Positions 22,490 to 31,870 of a stretch of DNA of 64,000 nucleotides are shown piece after piece. The position numbers and the translations under genes were made by a program. The notes under the pieces are model-generated. The model saw only the letters and a program-made list of their open reading frames with translations. It was not told where the DNA came from and ran no database searches. Within the stretch, counting starts at the first letter, position 1. Each line of letters begins with the position of its first letter. The stretch comes from Clavaria fumosa (taxonomy: Eukaryota; Basidiomycota; Agaricomycetes; Agaricales; Clavariaceae). The stretch covers positions 2,212,501 through 2,276,500 of the forward strand of contig OX637795.1 in the NCBI GenBank assembly GCA_951802425.1, given 5' to 3'.

Positions 22490-23469
22490 TTGCTGCTAAT
22501 AGTTGTCACCGTGTCCACATCAGAGGTGGGCATCATGCAGAGCATTGTGGGTACCCAGCAGCAGCAACAGCAGCAAAATGGGGGCAATGAAATAGGCAAC
22601 ACGAGTGATGTGAGGAAAGACCAGGACCTCGCAAATGACCCGAGGCTCGCCAAGTTTGCGCTTGCAGTAAACTGCGAGGCAAACCTGCCGTATGCAAGAC
22701 AAGTGCATGGTAAACAGGTCATTTTGCATAATGGAAAGGTGGTGTCAGCATTACCCATAATTGCTGCTGATCCAAGCAGACAATCAATTATTAATAATGT
22801 TTTAGTCGTTGCACCATGTTTTGACACAGCTCAGTCCTTACATTGACTGAGCTGTGAGTACCTATGTTATTACCACATTATATCTTCTCTAATGAGCTAT
22901 GATAGAATCTACAGACACTAGGTATAGTTGTAGCTCAGTCCTTACATTGACTGAGCTAATCTATGGACACTAGTCACTTTTCTACAGGTGGGTTGCATGT
23001 ATCATGCATGAATGAGGAGGTATGGTGAGGGGGTTCATAAATGTGTTGTTCCCAGCTCTACCTCGACGATGTGGCCCCCGAAAGGCAACACTTTCCAGAT
23101 GGGCACCCTTTTGCTGGGTTCTATCTCGAGTATCCATTTGACCAGAAGCAGCAGTCCCAACCGATGGGGCTCGTGAGCACAATCAGCCGCGAGCCGCCTG
23201 TGCTCAACTGGATTTATGTCGACACTGGTACACTTGAGTTGCGATACGGCAACAAGACGCAGAGCAAGGCGCACATTGTCGCGCCGTGGGACTGGACGGA
23301 TGACAGGAGTGCACTCACGCTCGATGGATGGGAAGGGTTCATGGTGGTGGGGGATGCGGAGATGCCGGATGAGTGGGTTGTACGTTATGATCGCGACGAC
23401 GATTATCTGGCGGGCGTGAGGGGCTCGAGGCCCGTCGTGGAGTGCAGTCTGCGTAGGATGCTGTTATAG
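22490..23469 (+). CDS. conserved protein of unknown function, 5' end unclear
   Basis: Two coding parts: an ORF from 22490 with a Gln run and the block NDPRLAKFALAVNCEANLPY, and an exon from 23055 to the TAG at 23467-23469 starting LYLDDVAPERQHFPDG and containing YVDTGTLELRYGN. The intron most likely runs from GTGAGT at 22854 to CAG at 23054. A 26-bp palindrome (22828-22853) sits just before the donor and brings an in-frame TGA (22844-22846), so the spliced product would stop early. I recall similar uncharacterised proteins in agaricomycetes but no function. The true first exon may have been replaced by repeat DNA upstream. Confidence 0.5.
22828..22957. repeat. duplicated 26-bp hairpin in and near an intron
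   Basis: The palindromic sequence with arms AGCTCAGTC/GACTGAGCT occurs identically at 22828-22853 and 22932-22957. The first copy abuts a good splice donor (GTGAGT, 22854); the second is inside the intron. Short related sequences (gacactag) follow each copy. Confidence 0.8.
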
Positions 23470-23620
23470 TCATCATGTACGACGAGTTGGTCGCAATGAT
23501 CTGTACTTGTGCCGTGTCGAGGATGAGTGCCACATTTATTGTTGGTCACCGTCTGCCACAACGAGCGAAGCCCATGAACTAAAACTCAGCCCTCATCCTA
23601 ATCGTCTACTCGCCCCTGCG

Positions 23621-24493
23621 ATGGCCGCAAACCCGCAGCACCATTTCGACCCAGCGACGCTGCCCATCGCGCACCTCGAGTCGCTCAAGTTCAAGTGCCA
23701 GCAGCTCATCGAGTCCATCCAGGCGCTGCAGCGCACCATTGAGTTCGGCGGGCAGAACTACATGCCCCCATGGCCGGACATCCTCTCTAAATACAATGTG
23801 CTCGTCTCGCAGTCGCTTAACCTATCCAACGCGCTCCTCGCGCCGCTCCACGGCTCCGCACGACTCCACACCGTCGCGTCTGCAGACGGCGGCGGGGGAA
23901 GTGCGCCGAACGCATACGAGCGCATCGCGCTCCACTCTGGCGCGCCGATGACAGACGCGCAGCTCGACAACGAGGTCATCCCGCTCCTACGAAACCAGCA
24001 GACGACGGAGGTACTGCGCCTCGAGAATGCGACCGTGCGGCGGCTCGCCGAGCACATGGCCACGACGCGGGGCTCGCTGGGTGTCCTTCAAGGTCAGGGC
24101 CTGGCGTCGTCGTCGGCTTCAGCAGCGGTGGGGGCCGGAGGCATGGGCTTCACCCGCAAGATTGATTATGAGGATGTGCTGAGGGAATGCGAGGAGATTC
24201 GCGTGGCGCACGACCAGCGTGCGGATAGGGCCCTCCGGGCTGTCATCATGCTGAGGGGCAAATTTGAGTTGAAGACAAGGTTGGAGGTGGCTACCGAGGA
24301 GCCGGATGGCTTGCTTCCCTTGGCCCTCGAATTCGAAGGCGAGGAGGAGAGGCTCCAGGAGAATGGAGCAGAGGGCAACGGCATGGAGGCGGACGCCGTG
24401 ATTGAGTCACCCGACGGTAGTGATGTGGATGAGGTAGAGGGCGAGCTGGTGCATCCCACGACTTCACCTGCCACGATTGGGACAGGAGAATAA
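23621..24493 (+). CDS. med8: Mediator complex subunit 8
   Basis: Single exon, 290 residues. The start at 23621 (MAANPQHHFDP) is preferred over the upstream in-frame Met at 23507 because the conserved part begins right after it. The N-terminal LESLKFKCQQLIESIQALQR and the PPWPDILSKYNVLVSQSLNL block are typical of Med8 in the Mediator head module, which bridges activators to RNA polymerase II. The C-terminus is acidic and low-complexity. It starts 151 bp after the preceding gene and is tail-to-tail, 54 bp, with the next gene. Confidence 0.85.
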   Translation: MAANPQHHFDPATLPIAHLESLKFKCQQLIESIQALQRTIEFGGQNYMPPWPDILSKYNVLVSQSLNLSNALLAPLHGSARLHTVASADGGGGSAPNAYERIALHSGAPMTDAQLDNEVIPLLRNQQTTEVLRLENATVRRLAEHMATTRGSLGVLQGQGLASSSASAAVGAGGMGFTRKIDYEDVLRECEEIRVAHDQRADRALRAVIMLRGKFELKTRLEVATEEPDGLLPLALEFEGEEERLQENGAEGNGMEADAVIESPDGSDVDEVEGELVHPTTSPATIGTGE

Positions 24494-24547
24494 TACAAGG
24501 TGGCTCTGGTCGCTTTCATTAGATGAAATGACAAATTCGTAAAAAAA

Positions 24548-25650
24548 CTATGCATGGAAGAACGGAGCGTCTGTCAATTCTAGCGCGCATTTCTCTACCG
24601 TTTCTCTTGCCCAAACCGTGGTTCCGTGACCTCCCTGGATTAATATGAGCAACGCCGTGAATAGTGTATACCAGAGCCGCTTTGTCGTTTGTCTGGGAAA
24701 TACAAAGATTGGGCGGCCATAACCCTCGAGGACGGCAGAACGCGGACCGGGCGGCATGAAGAGGGATTCTAGAAGAGGATCGCCCCATAAAGCATTTGTC
24801 AAATCAAGCTGAAAGAACGTGATCTTGGGTGTTCCATCCTCTGCGATGTGCACCATGATGTCGTTCTCCGACGTCATGAACGAGATGAGGGATGGCACCT
24901 CGACGTCGTCAAAGATGAAAAATCCGATGGCGCGCGAGAGGCAGCGGCGGAGGGTGTCATATGGAAGGGAAATTTCTGGCTGTCGATCCTCGAGTGCGTG
25001 CAGCAGTGCCTCAAGATGTGCGGTGAACGTCTCCTGCCAGCTGTAAGAGGGCTCTGGCGGTTCGCAGCCCTGAGGCAGCGGGAGACCGTACCAGTCATTC
25101 TGCACATTGTGGATCTCACGCATATACACGCCCAACTGGAGGTCGATAAGGGTAGCTTGCTGGGGTGAGAGGCGATCGGGCTCTGCGCGGAGGCGGGCAA
25201 GGGACACGCCTATTGGTGGTGTCGGGCAGGAGAGAAGGATGTAAGGACAGATGAGAATGGTAAGAGTTTCGTCGACAGTGTGAATGTGCGCGAGTGGGAT
25301 GGATGTGCACGCGCGCACGAGCTTGTGGACATACAAGACGGTCGCGAGAGAGTTGGGCGGGATGACGGCGGTGGGCGAGGAGACGGCGAAGGTGGTCAAG
25401 ATATACACGGGCGAAAAGAGGGCGTCGGCGAGAGTAATCTGGTACGATTTGGTGGTCGGGCTAGGGCTTGACGCGGAGGTCCGACGTCGCGTGTAAGATT
25501 CTGAGGAGAGGAATGAGAACACGATGGCATGACTTGCCAGTGAGGGCCATTATACAGCTCTTTGAACTCTGAGATGGCTAATGAGTGACCTCCAGCACCC
25601 ACTTTGGCGTCGATAACGCGCTGGGCCTGCTCGACGGTGACGGTGACCAT
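24548..25650 (-). CDS. kinase-fold (APH-like) protein, probably inactive
   Basis: The first exon starts at ATG 25650 (MVTVTVEQAQRVIDAK) and one intron lies between about 25,540 and 25,450, exact sites unresolved because the frame shifts there. The large exon ends at 24548. LGVYMREIHNVQNDWYGLP resembles the alphaC-lobe 'IHxxxNDWxG' region of aminoglycoside-phosphotransferase-like fungal proteins, and ALWGDPLLE resembles the GDPxxE element. The expected catalytic HGD and DWE motifs are replaced by MTSEND and QLD, so phosphotransfer looks unlikely. About 350 residues. The role is unknown. The start is 55 bp from that of the divergent DUF6699 gene. Confidence 0.6.
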
Positions 25651-25705
25651 GGTATTGCGGTGGTGGTGTGGCGGGGGTGTGGCGGGGACGAGGAGCCTTC
25701 ACAAG

Positions 25706-26448
25706 ATGGGTTTCTTCGGCGCGTCGTATCCCCATCCTGGCGCATCGTACCCGGGACTAGGAGAGATGTCTCCCCTTCACTACCCCCATCCTGCGCCCTC
25801 CCTCTACTGGCCCGTGGTTCCGACGTATCACCCTATCGACAACCCCACATAACTCAGGATTCATCCCCTCCTACAATACAACAGCCCTGTCAGTACGGGC
25901 CATCCCTGCTGCCCCATCAAGTGGGACCTGCGAGACCCCCCACGGCAGGCTCGGGTGCATACTACACCTCCGCAGCCTAATTCTCCTGGCTCCGACGACA
26001 ACCTCATCGCATCGTCGTCCCCTACCCTTCGCCGTCTCAGTCGCCGCGAGCTGGTCCAGCCTGCGACGACCCCGCCTGTCACGCACATTTCGATCACATG
26101 CAATCTCTTCCCGTTGCGCTGGCCGATTGAAGTGTTTTCGCACTCGGGCGTGACAATCCTCGACATCCTCGAAGCCCTGTACCAAGCCGCCAACACCCCG
26201 CCAACACCCGCATCCATATAGACGAACGGGCAAGGCTTGGCCCTACCCAGAATCACCGCTTCGCCCAGGTGTACCATCAGCACTGTGCCAGCGGCCGACC
26301 CACCAGTTCGTTAGAGCGTGGCGTCATGCGAGTCGACTGTCTGGCGACGTATACTCGCTTCGCCGGCATCCAAGAGCCTGCTCACAAGTTGCACTTTCCC
26401 GTCTCTATCTGCAGTCCGAGTATCTTGATCGATCGCAACATCGAATAG
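25706..26448 (+). pseudogene. DUF6699-family gene, disrupted
   Basis: One frame from ATG 25706 contains IHPLLQ, KWDLRDPP, ISITCNLFPLRWPIEV and VTILDILEALYQAANT, and a second frame from 26221 contains FAQVYHQHC, ERGVMRVDCL and RFAGI; together they match the layout of DUF6699 domain proteins, common in agaricomycetes and of unknown function. A TAA at 25850-25852 and a frame change near 26,219 break it. One or both could be short introns, but no well-formed splice pair fits, so a decayed gene is more likely. Confidence 0.5.
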
Positions 26449-26636
26449 CACTAATTCATCGTATCTTGTTTAACATGTATGCTCTATGTTTCTCATTCTC
26501 TATCTTTCGTTTCAGTGGCTGGATTATATTGACACTGTCTTGATACTATATGCCTTGTACTTGCCTCCGAGTCTGTAATGCCATCCTAATGCCATCCTCA
26601 TCCAGATACGAAGATCAGGTCAAGGCACCTTCACGT

Positions 26637-26659
26637 TGATTCCAAAAAAAAAAAAAAAA
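26637..26659 (+). mobile_element. minute poly(A)-tailed insertion with 13-bp TSD
   Basis: GGCACCTTCACGT at 26624-26636 is repeated exactly at 26660-26672. Between them lie tgattcc and 16 A residues. A target duplication plus A-tail is the mark of LINE-mediated retrotransposition, here with an almost completely truncated body. Confidence 0.6.
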
Positions 26660-26762
26660 GGCACCTTCACGTGACCGCATCACTGATAAACAGACGTCAA
26701 TAACTCAGTCGCCTCAACCATCTTCCCATTGCCAACCTGCGGAGGGGACCATAGAGAAAACT

Positions 26763-28246
26763 ATGGTGCTCTCCGTTTTATCACGGCGCGTCGTTCATCG
26801 TCTCTCGTCAGTTCTGCGCACGGCTACAGCGTTCCACACGGCCCAACAATGGTCATCGAGATTAATGACCGTCGACTCTTCAATCACACGACGCGGTTTC
26901 TTCTCCACCGCTCGCGTTCAACTGCCGGAAGCCGCGCCCAAGGAGTCTAAACCCAAGGAGTCTAGACCCAAGAAACCTACCAAGGCAAAGGAGTCCACCA
27001 CGCCCAAGAAGCCTTCCACCGCAAAGGAGTCCACCACGCCCAAGAAGTCGATCGCGTCCAAGAAATCTACCGTGCCCAAGAAGTCCAATGCGCCCAAGAA
27101 GTCTACCGCGCCTAAGAAGTCCGTCGGAGCGAAAAAACCTGCTAAGAAGTCGACCACTAAAGCCAAGGCCTCCAGTACTGTGAGATCGAGCGCTGATGAA
27201 AAGAAGAAGGCTGTTGCCGCAAAGAAAGCTGCCGATGAAAAGAAGAAAGCTGCTGCGAAGAAAGCTGCTGCTGAAAAGGCAGCCATTGCCAAGAGAACCG
27301 CTGCAAGGAAAAAAGCTGCTGCTGCCGCTGCTGTAAAGAAGAAGGCTGCCGCAAAGAGGAGGGCTGCTGTGGCTGCAAAGAGGAGGGCTGCTGCTGCAAA
27401 GAAGAGGGAAGCAACCAAGTGTATGCGCTCCTTTTCATTGCTCACCCCTGTTTTTCCCGCATCTTTTCTTCAGCTGACTGATTCGGTCGATATTCTCTAC
27501 AGTCATTATGCGAACGAGAGATGGCATTCCCAAGAGGGCTCCAACTGCTTACATCATGTGGTTTACTGAACGTTTCAAGGACGAACCAAAGGTGTCTTCC
27601 GCACAAGAGGCGCGAGAGCGATCAATACGGCTGGGTGCTGAATGGCGTAATCTCCCGCCTCAAGCTAAAGCGGTGGGTCATTCTTAGCTATCATTTGTTT
27701 TGGGCAGGAAGACTGGATGGTATATTTCCTGCAGCCCTACTTTCAGCGGTTCGATGCTCTCAAGGCTCAACGCAACGAGATCCGACACAAGTACCTTGAA
27801 ACTATAGAGGGGGGAGTACTACGCGAGATAAACAAAGTTCGTGTTAAACGCGGAAAGCGCCGGATTCTCAAGGTGGTCGCTCCGGAAAAGAGAAGACCTG
27901 CTTCCAGTTTCTTCAGGTGTGTCTTATGATCTTGCCAGACGTGATGGTCCGAGATTCAATATGTGCATGTGCATGACAGATACCTCGCTCAATTCCAGAC
28001 AACACCGGAAGCACAAGACCTATTGGCAGAAGGCGGTCCCGGCGTTGTTCTCAAGGTTGCGTCTAAGGCTGCAAAGTTGTGGCACGCCATGAGTGAGGAA
28101 GAGAAGCGAGTGCGTCCTCTACTTTTTGTCCAATCTATCAACAGTCCTTTTTCTGATGTCTCAATCCTTTTAAGCCATATGTTATCACTACGACAAATGA
28201 GTTAGCGCAGTGGAAGGAGAAACAAGCTGCTTCGGTTGGTTCTTAA
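26763..28246 (+). CDS. mitochondrial HMG-box protein (Abf2/TFAM-like)
   Basis: Five exons fit in frame: 26763-27420, 27503-27672, 27708-27916, 27980-28109 and 28175-28246; 412 residues. The N-terminus MVLSVLSRRVVHRLSS is an Arg-rich amphipathic presequence, so a mitochondrial destination is likely. Residues ~60-215 are a Lys/Ala/Pro-rich histone-H1-like linker with TPKKS/APKKS units. An HMG box follows (IPKRAPTAYIMWFTERF, WRNLPPQAKA), then a degenerate second box ending LWHAMSEEEKR. Proteins of this plan package mitochondrial DNA. The second intron is only 35 bp. The alternative is a nuclear HMG protein, if the presequence prediction is wrong. Confidence 0.75.
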
Positions 28247-28629
28247 AATCTCTTTTTGGCCTTTTCGACGGTGTTGGCTGCCAAATAAGTCACCCCCCTT
28301 TTTTTATATATATTTCAAGCTCCTTCATCGGCGTATTATCACTTATCATTCAAACGCGTATTCCTGACTTTGCAATGTTTCCCCATTATTACATTTTTCC
28401 ATTCCAAAATATCTTGAAATCACCATTTGTTGTTGACCCATTCCGTTGGAGGGGGTGTCTTTCCTCGTGACTTTGTGCAATCAGCGACGCGTGACTCTTA
28501 CATTGTCTCCTCCTCATCCAGTTGGGCTATGCCCAGCTGCGAACCCACAAGCTCTTGTATTGTGCCAAAAGCTCGCTCACAAACCTTTTTCTCTAGTGAT
28601 CGCACGCATATATTCCTTCGGCGTAGGGA
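28247..28629. other. intergenic, no gene seen
   Basis: AT-rich 3' UTR of the HMG gene and promoter of the CCCH gene. No motif recognised. Confidence 0.5.
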
Positions 28630-31332
28630 ATGCCTTTCAGAAGATGTAAAGTAAGTCGAACTCTCCTCGCTTTGAGAAAGACCGGCAGAAAAGGGAGGGT
28701 ACAGCGCACAGGACACTGACTTGCATGCTGTCTGTAGTTCTATTTGGACGACGGCACACCAACTAAGGGCGGGTGCCATCGTGAAGCCACAGGAGAATGC
28801 GCCTTTATACACCCTAGCGATCCCAACTGGAGAGACGCTCCCGAGCCAAACAGCACATCGAACAGAGTACGTCTTGTCGTCCACGTTCCCCTCCCCTAGA
28901 GCCACGGGCTAATACACGATCGCAACTGCGTATTCATACCTTTCGCTCCGTCTCTCCCTCGCGTCCCCACATGAATATCGCAAGGCACCCCCCCGCGGCG
29001 GGGCGAACGGCGACTCGACCTCAGCGTGGAACACCACCAGTTGGTACACAGACACGGGTGGTGGCAGCGCACCCGCCCCGTCATCCATGACTGGCGCGAA
29101 CCGCACGCCAGTGGCGACCACGGGCCCCGGCGCAGGCTGGGGCAGAGCTGCTAGAACGGCGGCAGCGCCCCCGTCCTCTTCCTTCTCAACCTCTGGCACG
29201 GGTGGGTGGGGCAAGTCCGGCGGGGAGGCGCGGCCTATCTGGGGCGACTCCGGCGGTGCTGGTGCTGGTGCTGGTGGTGCAGGTGTTGGTACGGGCAACA
29301 CGGCAGGCTGGGACGATGGCCCGGGTTGGGGCGATGGTGGAGGTTGGGGTTCGGGCACAGACGCAGCCTCGGGGTGGGGCGTGGGTGCGGGGCGGGCAGA
29401 GAGCGCCACATTGGCGGAACCACCTGCGGGTTCTTCTAGAGCGGGTAACCCTCCTACTGCCCCACGAAAGGACCGACCCACACCAAACAAGGACCGCGCA
29501 GGCACGGCCATAAATTTACCCTCAAAACCTGCGTGGGAATGGGGAAAGACGGGCGACGACATGGTGTGGGACGATGTTGCATCGACAACCTCCGCACGAT
29601 CTAAGGTGGGGACTAATAAGACCGCGTCTGGCGTCTCGAGCGCAAATCTGCAGCCACCTCAACCGGTTGCAGCAGCAAACTCAAAGCCTGTCAGTCAAGA
29701 GCCATCTGCCATCTCAACACAATCTAGCCACGATCGAATCCGCATCACGATTCCTGATGCCGCAGTTCAGGGTCGAACTCGGTCTGCTTCAACGAAATCG
29801 GCACTCGTTTCGCCTGTTGCTGAGTTCTCCCCTTTGGACAATGCTGGGATGCCTCCGTCAAATGCGACGGAAGACATTGCTAACGCGACAACGTCGAAGC
29901 AACCTGTACCACTTACTGACATCCACGTACTCAGGTAACATCCTCAGCCAATCTGATACTGATCGGGGTTGACTGACAATCTGGCGCACGGTTGGGACAG
30001 AACCCTATTGCGGGCGGCGCAAATTCGCCAGGACCGCGACGAGTCCGGCAGGCAATACGAACAATGGAAAGTCGCTCAACGGTCCAGGATCTTTGTGTCT
30101 GTGGGCAAGGCAGCGCGCGACGAGCTGGATCGTCGCGCCGCGGAACTGAAGCAAAACTACAAGGCAGAAGAAAAGTTGCTAGCGACATTAATCGATACGC
30201 TCGCGAAAACGCCCGAAAACGCCCAGTACCTGGCGATGGCCCCCGCCATCAGTGAGGTGCGGCGGCTCGCGGAGGACTCGAAGGAGTGGCTGGACCTGGT
30301 GCGCCCGCATCTGTTCGTGATGTCTGGGTTGGATCCGTCGAAAGAAGGCCGTCCCGCGAGCCCTCCTCCCCCCCTTCCTCCTTCGTTTCCTTCTTCTGTT
30401 CCTCTTCCATCTTCCACGGCGGGCAGGGACGTGGAGATGTTAGAGGATAATGAAGTCGTCGAAGCTGAAATGGGTGAGATCCTTCCAGAGAAGCCAAGGC
30501 GACCGTCATCCTCGGGACAGATATCGGGACAGAGACCCCCCGGTCGCAACCTGGCCGAGCAGTTTCAGACAAGGCTGCAGGTCCTCGAAGACAGGTTCGA
30601 CGAGTTTGAAGTCAACCATCCGTCAGCGTCGTCTATTGACGTGGACCAATTGCTGAAGAGCGCATTGGAGGCTCGCGCGTTGGAAGAGGGAAAGTTCAGG
30701 GAATCAGCGCGAACTGCACGCGAAGCCACCCTAGAGGCGCTGAGAACGAAGTACGAACTGCTGAACTCTAAATTGCAGGAGGTTGCGAAGGAATCGCAGG
30801 GGCTCCGCAACAAATTGCAGGGGACTCAAACGGAGCTCGCCTCCTGGAGGACGGAAGTAGATCGACTCAAGGCACGCGACTCAGAAGTCAGTCTCCTCTG
30901 TCTTTCCTCTACTGCCTTATGTGCTCCTCGTTTTTTCTTGGCTGAACGTTTTGGGTGGTCTAGAGTACCTTGCGTCTCGATCAGCTGGGGACAGCCATCG
31001 AGCAGGGACAACAAGACATCGCGCAAAAGACGAACAAGCTGCAAGAACTCCATCTCACCCACAATCCCCAGCAACAGCAACAGCAACAAGACAAGGAGCC
31101 GCCGCCAGTGACGCCCCAACTGCTAGTGCAGGTCCAGAACGCGCTCCAGGCGCGGCTGCAGAACGATATGCGGGCGTCCGCGAACGCCATGAGGGAGAGC
31201 GTCCTCAAGCACGTACATGCGTGTGACGAGCGTCTCTTCACAGACTTGCTGAAGCGGCTGCAGCCAACGCTCGCTATCACGAACGCAGTATTTCGGCGGC
31301 TAGACGGGGACCCTACAACGAACAGACAGTAG
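28630..31332 (+). CDS. CCCH zinc finger, GW-rich, coiled-coil protein
   Basis: Five exons join in frame: 28630-28650, 28738-28866, 28985-29934, 30001-30886 and 30964-31332; 784 residues. The first two exons encode MPFRRCKFYLDDGTPTKGGC...C...H, a CCCH-type finger split by an intron after its first Cys. Residues ~52-190 are Gly/Ala-rich with about ten GW/WG/W-G motifs (GGWGK, IWGD, PGWGD, GGWGS, SGWGV, WEWGK). The second half is charged and helical with long coiled-coil stretches (residues ~370-700) and a Gln run. The combination suggests an RNA-binding scaffold; GW-rich regions bind Argonaute in GW182 and NRPE1-type proteins, but that role is inference here. It is tail-to-tail with the P450 gene. 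Confidence 0.7.
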
Positions 31333-31870
31333 TAAATAGCAGTGATTGAGAAAAATCCGGCTTTGGGGTCGCGACAACGCTTCACTCTCAACAACGGCCC
31401 ACTGGACTCTTGACTAACGGATCTCGCTTTCATCTTCAACGTGGCTTTTACAACTCACCGTACGACATTGGCACATATTTTTTTCCCAGTATAACAGTTA
31501 TCGCTTTGAGATATAGTTACGTGTGTACCATGTATGCAACTAACTCTGCTACCCGACCAAACAGGGCAATTACATGTATGCTGACTTGTAAGATCGGAAC
31601 CGCAGCTGTGAAGCCAGGGAAAACCTCGCAGACGGGAAAAGGGAACACACAATTTCGCAACACGTGTCTAACCATGCGACGATAAAATGGAAGCGTAATT
31701 ATCACCTTCGATGTATTTTTTTTTGGTGTGGGAAGGTCTGATGGAACACAGGGCAGACCCGGCAACGAGATATATTGGTTGACACTTGGGGTTGTTCGAC
31801 CCTGTGACACGGGATACCTGCTTCCCGCGGCTCGGTGATTTCGAACGGACCGGGAGAGCACAGATATATA
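31333..31870. other. intergenic between convergent genes
   Basis: 3' regions of the CCCH and P450 genes. No further gene seen. Confidence 0.5.

Noticed and set aside
23507..23620. Longer N-terminus for the Med8 protein
   Set aside because: The extra 38 codons are Cys/His-rich and unlike Med8; the ATG at 23621 directly precedes the conserved region.
26918..27445. Ala/Phe-rich minus-strand ORF of 175 codons
   Set aside because: Antisense of the Lys/Ala-rich linker of the HMG protein; explained by the repeated AAG/GCT codons.
28909..29562. Pro-rich minus-strand ORF of 217 codons
   Set aside because: Antisense of the Gly/Trp-rich exon of the CCCH gene.
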